From Smittium culicis (lineage: Eukaryota; Kickxellomycota; Harpellomycetes; Harpellales; Legeriomycetaceae), in contig LSSN01000248.1 in NCBI GenBank assembly GCA_001970855.1, positions 1-53,301 on the forward strand: 53,301 nucleotides of DNA, written 5' to 3'. The translations under genes were made by a program, and so were the position numbers. Below, in pieces: positions 1-12,194 of the stretch (within the stretch, counting starts at the first letter, position 1; each line of letters begins with the position of its first letter). The notes beneath the pieces are model-generated. The model did not search any database. It saw nothing but the letters and a program-made list of their open reading frames with translations, and was not told the DNA's origin.

Positions 1-1137
1 TACAATGAAAAAGTGAAATATCAAAGTTGTAAAAATAAATAATTTCTGGAACCATATGTGCGTTGGCGAATAAGCTAGCTAAGTTACTAATTGGGATTTA
101 TAAAATGATTGCTTATGACAGCGCTTTAAAATCTAGCGACTATTGGCTAAAAATTTATTATTCAACATCAATTTAACCACATGAGCAAAAAAGAAAAGAT
201 TAAAAATCACGTTTTGGGTAAATAACTCCCAAGATCTATATCTCGAAAAATTTTGTAAAATAAATTGAGTTTCGGCGGTATGTGATTTGTTGGCCACGTA
301 ATATCTGATGGAGATTACAATGAAAATACCCAAAATGCGGTAGTTTCTAACTGATCTTATTATAAAAGTGTTTGGGTAGTAACAAAATCTTTCTTATTAG
401 CAATTACCCCTTTTACGGGCGGTAATATGTTTTTGATTTATCTTATATAGCCAACTGAATTCAATAAAAAAAATATAATACCGAGGCTCAATCAGTTATT
501 GGTACATGCTAGAATAGTTGCAAATAGTCTAAATACTTATAAATAATAATCGAATAAATAAATCTGTTTATTTAAAGATTTTTGGGATCAAAGAGATTAT
601 AGACCCAAACAATGGCAATAAAATTATTTCTTGCGACATCTTTTCAACATTTTGGTTGGTAAATTAACTCAGCTATTATCTTTATTCTAAAAAAAGTGGC
701 CAAATTGTAAAAAACGCAAGTATTATTATATAAAAAAACTCCTTGAATTAGATCCTGATGAACTGCGCTTATTTATTATATTTTCACAAAAATGTTTAAT
801 CTAAGAGTGTCAAATATCTTTAATTAAAAATAAAAAAGTTAATCTTAAAATGAATAATCATCTAAAAAAATCGGACGATATTTTCACGTGCTCTGTTTAA
901 AGATATTCTCTTTGTAAAATGTTTACTTGAATACTTTGAAAATCTATATAATTACGGTAAGATAACTATTATTATTGAATAATAATATTATACCAAATTA
1001 GTTTTTCAATCCATTCAGTGATCTGTAAACTTGTAGAACATTTTTTCTCAATATCGACCTATACTTAATACAACCTAATTATATCTTCATAGAAAAATCC
1101 GCAAAAGCTAAACACACACAAGTAACTAAATATAAAC
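1..1137. other. Upstream intergenic region of the GH72 gene
   Basis: AT-rich non-coding DNA. I see no convincing gene; the only open frame above 60 codons is an AT-rich minus-strand frame with no recognisable feature. It holds one reverse-oriented copy of the MITE family (about 403-597). The stretch just before the GH72 start codon is purine/C-rich with repeated CACA, as expected of a fungal 5' leader. Confidence 0.6.
403..597 (-). repeat. piggyBac-like MITE copy 1 (diverged)
   Basis: Begins with a form of the right terminal repeat (TTACCCCTTTTACGGGCGG) and carries the internal landmarks of the family in reverse orientation: TATAGCCAACTGAATTCA, ACCGAGGCT and ATTGGTAC. The far end is degraded and only approximate. 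Compare the intact copy at 34453-34648. Confidence 0.5.
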
Positions 1138-2703
1138 ATGAAAATACGTATTTTATCATTCATACTATCGCTTGGCTTAACATTCGCAATAGACCCTTTG
1201 GTTTTTAAAGGCAGGAGGATCTATAACGCTAAAACAAACTTGGATTTTGATATTAAAGGTATAGTTTATCAACCAAGGCAAGGTGCTCCTGATGGTACAT
1301 TAGACCCATTAGCGGATGAAATAGGTTGCCTCCGTGACGTTGAAGTTTTTAAGGATCTTGGAATAAACGCTATCAGAGTTTTCGAAATAGACCCAACCAA
1401 AAACCACGATGTTTGTATGAAAGCATTATCTGACGCTGGTATCTATTTGCTGCTTGATCTTTCAACCCCTGAACTATCTATCCCTAGAAATAAACCTTAC
1501 TGGGATACTTACCTTTTAGACCTATACAAACTAAAAGTGGATGCGTTTACTATTTATGACAACATCTTTGGATTTGTTGCTGGAAATAATGTCACGATCA
1601 ATGTTGATACGGTGCCTGCTAGCGCCTTCGTTAAAGCATCTATCAGAGATATCAAAAATTATCTTAAATTTAAAAACAACAATATTCCAGTTGGCTACTC
1701 CGGAAATTTTGATGTTACTACCAGTTACTACAGCCAAAGATATTTTGGATGTGGAAGTGACCCTCTGGCTATGGCTGATTTTTATGGATACTCTTTGAAT
1801 GAGTTTGACGCAGATATCCATGCTTATTCCGATTATTTCTTCCTAAAAGCTAGGAATTCGAAGATAAGTTACACACCAAGCTTCATATCTCAATATATAT
1901 ACTCCTACAGTTCTTCATACGACAAATTTAGCTTCGGACCTAATTCTGGAACTCCCGCGAATCCGTACTCAGGAGGATTTCTATTCGAATATTCAAATGA
2001 AGGAGGTGACTACGGATTAGTTAATGTTACCTACGGAAATCCATCAGTTAATAAGCTACCAATATATGAGCAATTTAAAAAAAGCTTAAATCAGTTTTCC
2101 AGTTTATATACACAACAAGATCCTTGCTATGATTTTAAGCCTAGTACTGTATTATGCGAATTATCTAATTCAAATTGGACTATCAGCAATTCATTACCAC
2201 CTCCACCAAGCGTTGACCTTTGTGATTGTTTAAGCAAAACGTTTACTTGTAAACTCCCTTCAACATTCAACCAAAGCGATCCCAACCAACTCAAAGCTCT
2301 TAATTCCAAAATATCTGATTTATGCAATAATGTTGACTGCTCTGACATTCTAACAGATCCATTAAAGAATCTCTACGGAAAATATTCTGGATGTACCATT
2401 TCCCAAAAAGCTAATCTCATACTATCTTTAAACTTTTCCAAAAACAACAACACTGCTCAATCATGTTCAATTGATGGCCTAAATCAATCTCTCGTAATAA
2501 ACTCAACCGCTCTTAATATTTCAACCTGTAAAGTAATTGCTGAAAATTATTCAAGTAAATACCTTTCAGGCGAAATTGATTTTGGATCTAGTGGATATTC
2601 TAATTGTACTGTAACAAACTCGGGTTCTTATACATATTCAACAAATATATCTCACTTATCTGCTTTTGTAATACTCATTTCGTTTATATTCTTTACTTTG
2701 TAA
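1138..2703 (+). CDS. GH72 (Gas/Gel/Epd/Phr) cell-wall protein, probable catalytically dead pseudoenzyme
   Basis: Single-exon 521-residue protein. Residues 1-17 are a signal peptide (likely cut after TFA). Residues 20-320 match the GH72 beta-1,3-glucanosyltransferase fold: IRVFEIDP (79-86), GIYLLLDLS (101-109), the GN-x-V motif at 149-152, VKASIRDIKNYL, IPVGYS, and an F/YEYS block near 284 followed by YGLVNV. A Cys-rich X8/CBM43-like module follows (about 362-445, with DCSDI, YGKYSGC and a late Cys). A hydrophobic tail suggests a GPI anchor. Active GH72 enzymes have Glu in GNEV (acid/base) and Glu in SEYGCN (nucleophile). Here these are Asn151 (AAT) and Gln252 (CAA). The WCG and GCN cysteines that pair in the family are also gone, while the Cys64-Cys93 pair remains. 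The open frame and intact targeting signals argue against simple decay. Family assignment is firm; loss of transglycosylase activity is inferred. Confidence 0.9.
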   Translation: MKIRILSFILSLGLTFAIDPLVFKGRRIYNAKTNLDFDIKGIVYQPRQGAPDGTLDPLADEIGCLRDVEVFKDLGINAIRVFEIDPTKNHDVCMKALSDAGIYLLLDLSTPELSIPRNKPYWDTYLLDLYKLKVDAFTIYDNIFGFVAGNNVTINVDTVPASAFVKASIRDIKNYLKFKNNNIPVGYSGNFDVTTSYYSQRYFGCGSDPLAMADFYGYSLNEFDADIHAYSDYFFLKARNSKISYTPSFISQYIYSYSSSYDKFSFGPNSGTPANPYSGGFLFEYSNEGGDYGLVNVTYGNPSVNKLPIYEQFKKSLNQFSSLYTQQDPCYDFKPSTVLCELSNSNWTISNSLPPPPSVDLCDCLSKTFTCKLPSTFNQSDPNQLKALNSKISDLCNNVDCSDILTDPLKNLYGKYSGCTISQKANLILSLNFSKNNNTAQSCSIDGLNQSLVINSTALNISTCKVIAENYSSKYLSGEIDFGSSGYSNCTVTNSGSYTYSTNISHLSAFVILISFIFFTL

Positions 2704-4101
2704 ATCTTATTTTTTATCATCTTTAAACTTATTTCTAAAGAAAAATTTTTGATAGGGTTTTAATAGATTCTTTTTTTTTAAAATTTTAAACAATCTGATA
2801 AAATAGTATATCCACTTATTTAATATTTTTTCAAATACCCAAACTGCTTTTATAATACTTTTATTTTATTTTATTTTAAAGTTTTTACCATTCTTTTTGA
2901 AATGAGATATCGGGTTCAAGAAAATTACAGAAGAGGTATAGCAGCTAAATACTGATAATATTCATTTTATAACTCGAATATAACTCATTTCATTTTTTTT
3001 TTTTTTTTTTGAACTCCTTAATCTTGTGCAAAATATAAATTTTAATATAAATTTTTTCTCTCTTTTTTTTTTGGTATAAAATTTATTATACTATAAAACA
3101 TAAAAATCAATATACTATGGAAAAAACTATATAATTGACTGAACTATATTTACTATGGTTTGTATAAAGTAACAAATGGTTTAGGTTATTATTTTTAATT
3201 TGGATTGGTTTTTAGGATTTTTATATCTCTTTTTTTAATGGTTTTATTTTTACCATTTTCCATTTAACTTTTTTCTTTCACGTTTTATTCAGTGTTTCAT
3301 TAAATCTAGTGTATAAATGTACCTATGATCCCATTTTAAACTGGTCCATCTTCAATAATAATTTTAAAAAAAAAAAAATCGAAAAATTCTCCAAATAGCT
3401 TATAACAGCGATATTAAGTGAAATTGATCCATTCATAGATATAAGTTATATCAAACAAATCGAAATACATCAGTTATTCTAGATTATATTAAGCTTTTAA
3501 TGGGTTTCAATTTAATATATTAAGCCCACCTTGAAAAACAAGTATCAGCCATTCTAGGAAAAAGAATTCTCAAAATACCTCAAACGATTAATAAGTAACC
3601 AAATGTAAAATTATATATTTATATCTTTTGAATCGTAGTTTCCACATAGATAAAAATTCATAGAAGCAAAGATGTTCAAATATAAATATAAAAAAATTAT
3701 CTTTTTTATTTTTTTCCTTAGTATGCTCAGCAAATCACAATTACTTTTTTATTTCCCTCTTCTTTCTCATTTGACTATGGAATATACATTAATTGTTATT
3801 CTTTTGAATTTATACGAAGATAAATATGATTTAAAGTTATCAAAATACTTTTTACAATACACTTGTGGTCATTCAAATAAATTAGCCTTGTATAAGGGAT
3901 TAATAGATTTAATTTTTTTAAATATATAAAAAATTTCAACGCAAATCAAAAGCTATATAAACTCAACAAAATTTTAACTACAGCATAGTACGAGAATTTT
4001 GTAACTAATAATCGATTATTAGAACACTTGTTTAATTTAAAGATCTTTATTATTATCATTTTGTCATTTTATTAGTAATTTTTAAATCTTACAGTTATTA
4101 T

Positions 4102-4269
4102 TATGATTTTTTTTATAATCTCGGAATTTTATTACCACGATAACAATAAAAGAAAATATACGGTAAAGTAAACTAAAAAAATAGTAAATTTGGTGAAGGA
4201 ATAAAAAACCAATATTTTAATACTAATAAACTCCTCTGCCGGTCTACTAGCTTCGTACCAAAAGTTTTT
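4102..4269 (-). mobile_element. 5'-truncated copy of the SINE-like retroposon
   Basis: Starts close to a T run (4107-4114) and shares the 3' tail of the retroposon at 20500-21146. Shared landmarks include ACGATAACAATAA, GTAAAGTAAACTAAAAAAA, AATACTAATAAACTC and TCTGCC(G/A)GTCTAC; by eye about 85% identical over some 130 bp. It is flanked by CAGTTATTAT at 4092-4101 and 4270-4279, a plausible target-site duplication. The poly-T on the left means the element lies in minus orientation with its A-tail there. Truncation from the 5' side is typical of target-primed reverse transcription. Confidence 0.6.
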
Positions 4270-6297
4270 CAGTTATTATCACTAATAATAAATTCGATGA
4301 ATTTGATTGCTAAAAAAAATGGGCTTAAACGCTAAAAGAAGTATGAGTTTAACGAGTAACACTGTTGATATAATCAAAATTATTCTATGATTTTATTGAA
4401 GAATTAAAACTCCTTTCCAATTATAGTCCGATATTTAATTGTATTTAACCAGTATCCACTAAATATAAAACGAAATTATATAATTAATAAATACATTAGT
4501 TGGGTCTTTCGATTATTTAGCTATTTTTTCATATCAATGGTATTTTTTATTCTCAAGTCTAATCAAAATTATTTAAAAATAATCCAAGGATTTTATTTTA
4601 ATAGTTAAAAAACATCATTATTATGCGTGGGATATCTATATCACATATTTATAGCTAAATATAAAATTTTTTTAGCTATTTTTAGTAGATTGGATTTCGA
4701 AAGCACAAAAAAGTCCTAAAAGCTGATTTTTTAAAGAAAACTTTTACGTTAGAATTTGAAATGAAAAGTCTGAATTTATCATTATTCTTTTTATTATAAC
4801 TATATATATAAATGTTATAATTTATAGTACAGTTATTTGTGAATGGTCTTATTAATAAATTAACTAATCTAATCTAGCACAAGATAATCTAAATATAATA
4901 TATATTTATTAATAAATAAATTTAGTAATATAGAATTATTATTCTGGGATGTATATAACTACAGAGTATTTATGAAATAAAAAACTGTTCGATAATAATA
5001 ATCTACCATAAAATGGAAAATATATATATCTAAAAATTTTATTTGGTTTCAGGCGTGTTTCGAATTATTCTTAGAAATTAAATTATAGTTTGTAGTAAAT
5101 TTTAAAGCTTATTCCAATACTTTTAATACAAAGATATATTTTTTACATTGGAAAACAAATTTAACAATCATTAAGCTGGGACAAAGCAAATTAATTAATA
5201 GGGAATAATTGACGCTTATTTTGGAAACCCCCATTTCTTCCCTGAATGTGCAAATGTCTTTTTGGATTTTTTTTCTCTTGTTATTCCTTTTTCTTTTATC
5301 TTATGTTTTTCTTGAATAATAATAAAAATAATTTTTCTAAACATCAATTAAATAATAGCTTACATCATGAATTATTAAATGTATTTCCTTTTTGTTATAA
5401 TATCTTTTCAGTAAATTGATTTTTTAGACTTACAGCTATATTTTTATCATTTTGCATTATTAATGATTTCATCGAGTTTTCAGACTTTATAATCTGATAT
5501 ACCTCAAGCGTTGAAGATGGTGTAATGAAAAAAATGGGGGAAATTATTAGATAAAATAGAGTTATTAGATGTTAATATTGATTGTGTTATTCCAATATCA
5601 TCAAAAAAATAACACAAGCATATTTACGAGTTCTAAAAGGACTCGGTTTGTTTTAAAAAAAATTTTTAATGTTGGTTTTTTTTCCTGCTGTTTCGAGAAT
5701 GAGTTTTAAGTCTCATTTTTTCATTTATTTCTTTATATTTCATATTTTTAATTCTAGTTATAAGGTATTCGTCGAAACCCACTATTTAAATAACAATAAG
5801 CATTCTAGTACCAAACGATTTGGCTTTACAAAAGAGGTTTAGGTAGTCAATTATAAAATATTTAAAATAATTTTACATAGCTGTTTGATTTAATTGGCTA
5901 TAATTGGTAAATCAATGTATAGTTTTATTACAGAATATGAAAGGTATTCAAGTGTATTAAACTATATGTAAATAAGCCCACCTCATCCTTAATGAAGAGG
6001 TAGGTTTTTAAAAAAATTTATATACTTACATTTAGTTTTTAATAAAGCTAACCTATTTCTATCGCTCTTGAAAGGATTAGAGTCATCCCTATGACATTCT
6101 TAATTCTTAATATTTCTTATTTTAATTGAACTAAATATTTATCTAGGAGATTTTTTTTACATGCGAAGCTTATTTTAGGTGAAATTGTATTTCTAATATG
6201 TGCTAGAAAAGTTTGCTGATTAAATAAAAATTAATTTCAATTTAATTTTCTAAAATAAATCAAAAAAGATGGTATATTATATGGATAGGACAAATTC

Positions 6298-6338
6298 AAT
6301 AGAAAATATTCCTCTTCTCGAAATAGGATCTCATATAT
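6298..6338 (+). repeat. CTTCTCGAAATAATCTCCCA-family repeat, core only
   Basis: A diverged copy of the conserved core (CTTCTCGAAATAGGATCTCA) preceded by AGAAAATATTC. The rest of the roughly 190-bp unit is not clearly recognisable here. Confidence 0.4.
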
Positions 6339-6764
6339 TTAGGTTAGTTTACTAATCAGCTCTCACTATCAATCTATAAAAAATTTTTATTCTACTTCAA
6401 GCTAAATTCTCTTTCTATATTTATCAGCTGTATTCAACATTACAGAGAGTTAGAGGTTGTAAAAAAGCTATATTTTACATCTTTAGTTATTTTATTACAG
6501 GACTAATACAAATCTTATCATTTGAACTTGCCCAAAAAAAAAATCGATAGCTTTGGAAGCATTTTATAAATAAAATTTTAATTGCAGTGTTTAAATCTTT
6601 TAATTATAAATATTAAATTAGATAAATATTGATCTTATCCTACGATTAAAAGGTATGTGGACTTAGAGGTTCAGAGGTAAAACATTTGAAAATTTATTAA
6701 ACTATTTTATTAATTTTTTAAACGGTTTTTATATCGTCTATACAGTTATTATTAGGGGAAGCGG

Positions 6765-6941
6765 AATTATTTTCCTTAGAAATTCCGTATTCTTAGAACA
6801 ATTAGGCAAAGGTATTGGTTGAATCAGACAAAATATTTGATGATATTTTTTTAACAAGATTTATAAATAAAAGCAATTTCTCAATGTAATAAAAACTTAT
6901 TAGGATAAGTTCCGCTCCTCGAAATAATCTCCCAATTATAA
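6765..6941 (+). repeat. CTTCTCGAAATAATCTCCCA-family repeat, near full unit
   Basis: Carries the landmarks of the tandem unit at 32.5-33.0 kb in the same order: GGAANTATTTT, GCAAAGGTATTGGTTGAATCA, GATGATATTTTTTTAA, AAATAAAA, then the core CTCCTCGAAATAATCTCCCA. Position and order match a unit of about 190 bp. Confidence 0.55.
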
Positions 6942-7723
6942 GATTAAAAAAGAATATTAGTAATTTAAATCCTGACCCTGTATTTAAGTTTGGGGCAGCA
7001 TTTCTAATAGAAATTTTGTATAAACTAAATATTTATTAGATTAATTTAATTTCATAACTATTTTACTTGAGCACAAAAAACTCCATATCTATAATTTTAT
7101 TCTATTTAGTGAATTTTTAATTTATGTAAAATTTGATTATAACAAATAAATCTACAAAAAAATAAAAAATAAAAAAATTACTTATGCTAATATTTTCTTG
7201 CCTTAGAGTCATAATAATTATAATATAAATGTAGACTTGTTTTAGTCTATTGATTTTTCCTCAACAATTTAGCATGGCCTACATATTTAGATAATTTTAT
7301 GATTTGCTGAAATCATAAAAGCTGATTTTTTATTTGCCTATTATTTCATTGTCCAATAATATTTTATTGTTAAAATCATAAAGTAATGTCATTATTGGTT
7401 GGATAGATTAAATTTTTTTTAAAAATGTGGTAGTAAAATAGTTAGAAAAATAATTCGCTTCGCCCAATTGTAACTTTTAAGTCTAGATCAATAAAATGCT
7501 TTTCAAGCTAATAAGAGTTATTGGCTAAGAATATTTTAATAAATTGCGCTATAAGGACCCAAAGAGCAAAGCCTTCAATAAAATGAGCAGAATTACTTGT
7601 AAAGCGTCCTATTTTACTTACCACTTGCTGTTTATACTTATTCTATAAGCATAATTCATTTGGCTATATTATTTATTTTATATTTTAATCACGCTTTTAT
7701 AACTATCCCAGAGATATTATAAA

Positions 7724-10508
7724 ATGGCTCTATTCGATGAAGAAGACTCAGCCGATCTGAAAAAGCATCTGCTTATAGTCTTAGAAAAGATGTAACTTTA
7801 TCTTCAAATTTTATATTAATTAAATCGTTTTTATAGTTTCTCTGACTCTTTATTGTTAAATATATAGATGCGAAGCAGACCCCAACATTCTTGCAGAATA
7901 CGTTATGGTATTGCTTCAGCATGATAAAACTAGAGATGAAATTTATAAAATTTGCATCAATGATCTAAGAGATTTCTTGGGAGACAGTAAGATATTTTTT
8001 ATATATAAATATCCCTATATATTCCAAATAAAATAATTAAAAGAAATCGCATATCAAATAATATCTTATTTGTACTATATTCTCCATCATTTTCTTTATA
8101 TAGAAACTGAAGATTTTGTCGATGATTTATTTGACTCTTTAAAGTACAAATCCTATTCTAAAAACTCTATGAGGCACCAATCCAGCCCCAAGAATGAACC
8201 TCAAAAAAGAAAGTACGACAGATATTCTTCAAAGTCCCCTAAATACGAGAGATCAAAAAGAGATTATTCTCAATCTGGTAACCGAGACAGAAAAGCAAAT
8301 TATGAAAATTCATACGATGATTATGATAATCGAAGAAAAAGAAAGCAAAATAATTATAAAAGCGAATATAGCTCAAAAAACGACTCTCGTTCTACCGATT
8401 ATTCAGGGAGAAATCTGGATGTTAACTACAATTACTCAAATAGAAATAACGAAGATTCAGGGAGTGATTTTGATTTAAAAAAAAGATATAATTCTCGAAA
8501 CCACAACAGTAATAGAGCTGCAACAAGTAATGATTTTAGTAAAAATAGAGAATATTCTAGTGAAAATTCTTCAAGAAGAAACTCTGTTTCGGATCAACTT
8601 ATCAATAGCCCAAATAATTTGGATGAAACCCAAAACGATGAGCCATATGATCCTGAAGATGCTGTTATAAATCATGAAAATGCCAATAATGAAGCAGAAG
8701 ATTCGTTTAAAAGTCAAGAAAAAATGACTGGATTTAGACCTCCAATAATGCTACCAGGGATGATACCTGTACCTAATATGTACCCAGTCAATATGAATAT
8801 GCCAATGCACCTCAGAATTGGAATGGGGATGGGGTTGCCTATTAATCCTGGAATTGGCGTTGTTAGGCCTGTAAATCATCCTTACAATGGAAATCACATG
8901 AGACCAATGTCTCAAATACCAAACATGATTCATAACAATTCTTCTATTATGGGATATAATTCTCTACAAAATAAAAACTTGAAAAACAATACCAAAATGA
9001 ATGGGTTTAAACCTCAATTTCATCAACGCTCTCAAAATATATCGAATGCAACAAAATCCGATAGTAACAGTTCAGCTCACCAAAACATCGATGATATCAA
9101 ATTTGTACCTGATACTCAATTTGTAATTGAAAATATCCCTGTAGAACATCTAAATAGATTTTCAATAGAAAATTATTTTTCTCAATTTGGTCAACTAATC
9201 AACGTACAGGTCGACATTGACTCAAAGTCTGCATTAGTAATATTTTCCAATAGCGAAAGTGGACTGAGGGCTTATAGATCGCCAAACGCAATATTAGGAA
9301 ATCGATTCGTTAGTATTAGAAAAAGAAAGAGAAGCCAAGCTGAAAAAAACAAACCTCAAAGCATTCAACAAGATGTCCAAACTGACGAGGAAATCAGAAA
9401 TCGCTATTTGGAAAAACAAAAAAACATTGCAGAGTTGAATGATAAAAAAGCCAAGTTAGTAGATATGTATATGGAACAACAAAAGATACTTATGAACAAA
9501 TTAATCGACCCAGCGTCTGCATCTAAGCTAACAAAGCCAGCTATAGATGAAATAAAGTCTAGTATTAAAAAAATTCAACAAATGGTGAAACAAGTTCTTT
9601 CAGATACTATTGCAGATCCAAACGAGACTACTAGACCTATTGTTGAACCTAAAGATTCTTTAAAAAATAATCTTTCTGATAGCAACAATGATGGGCTTAG
9701 TAAAGTAGAAAATGTAAATTCTCCTCAGTATTCTGCCATTTTTTTTAATTTTAATATTTATTAAATACTTTGGTTTTAATCATACTAATATTACTTTATT
9801 TAGGGCAGTATTGGTTTTAAAAACTCAGAAAAACCGTACATGCAGGTTCTAACCAAACCTAGCACATACAATAAAAAAGCTATGAAGCTTGACTTTAGAT
9901 CTAAAACACTAATCCTAGAAAATTTACCTGCAGATACCGTGGCTGAATCACTCAAAGCCGATTTATCTGTAAACTATTACGATTTCGTTATTACCATATA
10001 CACTATTCCCAACACATTAAAGTTAAGCTAATTTTTTCAAATTTAACAATCTTAGGATTTCGGTACCATTTCGTTCTTTGAATATGATTCAAACAATCTC
10101 TCAGCTGAGATTACTTATTCCCAAAGATGGGAGGCTGAAGAGGTTTATTATTAATTTAATTTTAATCTAATGATTTTTTTTAGCTATTTTGTATACTACA
10201 AAAACTTTCAATTCTAAGACATACTTTATTTATGAATTTAGTTAGTAAAAAAAGCGCCTTTAAAAAGCGGATATGACCAAGTAAGTATTACTTGGAAAAA
10301 TACTACAGATACCATAAAACCCGAGATTGATACGCCCTTTTCTTCAGGACCTAATTTAAACGATTTTAATGACCCAGACGACTCTATCCTATCATCTGCC
10401 TTTAATACTGGTGAAGATACAACAGATATAGACAATCTTGGTTATGACGGGTTTAATTATCATGACAGCGTTAGTAATATCGATGGTGAAAAATCATGGG
10501 ATATGTAG
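7724..10508 (+). CDS. RBM26/RBM27 (Rmn1-like) nuclear RNA-binding protein, six exons
   Basis: Proposed exons 7724-7791, 7868-7986, 8104-9713, 9804-9968, 10056-10142 and 10242-10508 join in frame to 771 residues. Residues 1-80 match the PWI-like N-terminal domain of human RBM26/RBM27 (LKKHLLIVLEKICEADPNIL, then FVDDLFDSLKYKSY). A long Arg/Ser/Asn/Tyr-rich disordered stretch and a Met/Pro/Gly-rich stretch (about 265-340) follow. RRM1 is at about 399-472 (FVIENIPVE, SALVIFSN), a coiled coil comparable to the RBM27 one after it, and RRM2 at about 632-700 (TLILENLPADT). The tail ends SITWKNTTDTI plus an acidic stretch. In animals and fission yeast this family works with the nuclear exosome adaptor (PAXT/MTREC) in RNA surveillance. 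I see no CCCH zinc finger, which the human proteins have. Donors are GTAACT, GTAAGA, GTAAAT, GTAAAC and GTTTAT. Family call is strong; the GTTTAT donor is the least certain junction. Confidence 0.85.
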
Positions 10509-12194
10509 ATTTTTATTGTTATAGTATGTATTGAATAGCACTTCTATTTATCACTCCTGGATACACTTTGCTTTTCTGCATATTTTTCCTCCTTTTTAGG
10601 GATTTTTTTATCTAGAGTTTCTTGTTAACTGCAATAACAATTATAATTTACTTGCTTTACTTTTTTCCTTTTTAAACACCATAATAACTGATTTTTGGTT
10701 AGAAAAATATACTCGAGTTGCTTATACTCAAGACTTCATTTCAATGTGACTATAAAAATATCAGAATTACCGATTCAATAGTATCACAGAAGCCTAGCTT
10801 TATTGTCTAAATATTGCAATTTGTAAGTTTTTATGGTTAAAAGTTCTGGGTATGTTATAGAAATTCTATTATTCTGTTTTTTTATATAAGATGTCTATGA
10901 ATATTTATCCTAGGTAGACCATCAACAATGCTCTGACTTTCAAAGAATTAAGCTGGTATCAAACGATTTATATAAATTAACCCCGAGCGTTTAGACCTCA
11001 TAGAATATATTAATAACACAATTTTATTCTAGATATTGAAATAATTTATTTTGACATAATCTTTTATAAATACAATCTACTAGTGAATAAAAATAAAACG
11101 ACGAGCTGAATTCTTAAAATAAAATTAACATAATTGACAAAATTCAAAGGATCAGATTTATTATTAGCATAATAAAATATACGCCCAATTTTGCTTGTAT
11201 ATTATTAACTATTTTATTTGCAATCGAATCCACTTTAATTTAAAATGAATACATGTAATATTAACAGGATAAATTTCTATCATTCAGGTTTTTTGATCTA
11301 TATATGACACTTTCGAGCATCCTATTTAACATCGTCGTATTAAAATATATGCACAAATTTCTGTATCTGTATGGTAACCCTACGAGAATAGTCTGTTAAA
11401 TAAAAGATTATTGAATACTTGACTTTGATTTCAATTTTTGCGTAATGTTGTTCATTATAAGAGTTGACACGTGCATAACATTTCAGCATATTTTTTAACT
11501 CTTAGCTTTGAATTGCTATGGGTTTAAGATAGACAAAAATTTAGCCAGTATAAATTATGCAAGTATGCAATAGCGTCGATAATAAGTACATAGTAGAATC
11601 GGTTTTTAAGCTGACGTGGTATTACTCCTTTTACTTAGAAATCATTCCAACACTTTATACATTATTTAAATACACCAATCTCTGTGTAAACGGGTGCGCT
11701 AGAGCTACGTAGGTTGTAGCGTTATAAGATATTTATGCAATTTTCTTTAATATTTTTATTTACTATTAGAATTATATAGTATTATCTAATAAATATTCTC
11801 TTAGCCTTAATGCTGGCAAAAAAGCTGAAAAATAAAAACGTAAACTTTAAATGACTATGGGGCCAATCAGGATATAACTCATTTTTACTAATTTGCAGAA
11901 GGTTGGAGAGGCTGATATTTTAATAGGCTAGTCCTTATACAATTTATTCAAAATTTGCCAATAAGTGAGCCAGTTTTTGTATGAATATAAAATATGTTTG
12001 ATACATGTTTGATGTTTGATAATTGATAATTGATTTTTGACTGCAAATATTATATTGCTGCGCATCGAGATATAAGAAAATTAATTTTCCAGCTTGTTCT
12101 TTATTTAAACTCCAATATAATCTTAAACCCCTTTACAACATACTAATTCAATATCAACAAAACTTTTTACTCGATTTAATAACTAAGAAACACG
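10509..12194. other. Intergenic region between RBM26/27-like and NEMF genes
   Basis: About 1.7 kb without a recognisable gene, RNA or strong repeat. Base composition is a little less extreme than the central desert. It must hold the 3' end signals of the first gene and the promoter of the second; I cannot pick specific motifs. Confidence 0.5.

Larger units (their letters stand above)
2704..7723. other. 5-kb AT-rich intergenic region
   Basis: No convincing gene. It contains long T tracts (about 2990-3010 and 3064-3072), a truncated retroposon copy (4102-4269), and two copies of the CTTCTCGAAATAATCTCCCA repeat family (about 6298-6338 and 6765-6941). An 85-codon frame at 3672-3929 has a hydrophobic, signal-like N-terminus but is low complexity and matches nothing I recognise. 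The last part is the promoter side of the RBM26/27-like gene. Confidence 0.6.

Noticed and set aside
2912..2936. GGTTCAAGA resembling a Pol III B box
   Set aside because: No A box or cloverleaf upstream.
3672..3929. 85-codon frame with signal-like N-terminus
   Set aside because: Low-complexity, AT-driven Leu/Phe/Lys/Tyr content, no family features and no promoter or neighbour support. Cannot be excluded as an orphan gene.
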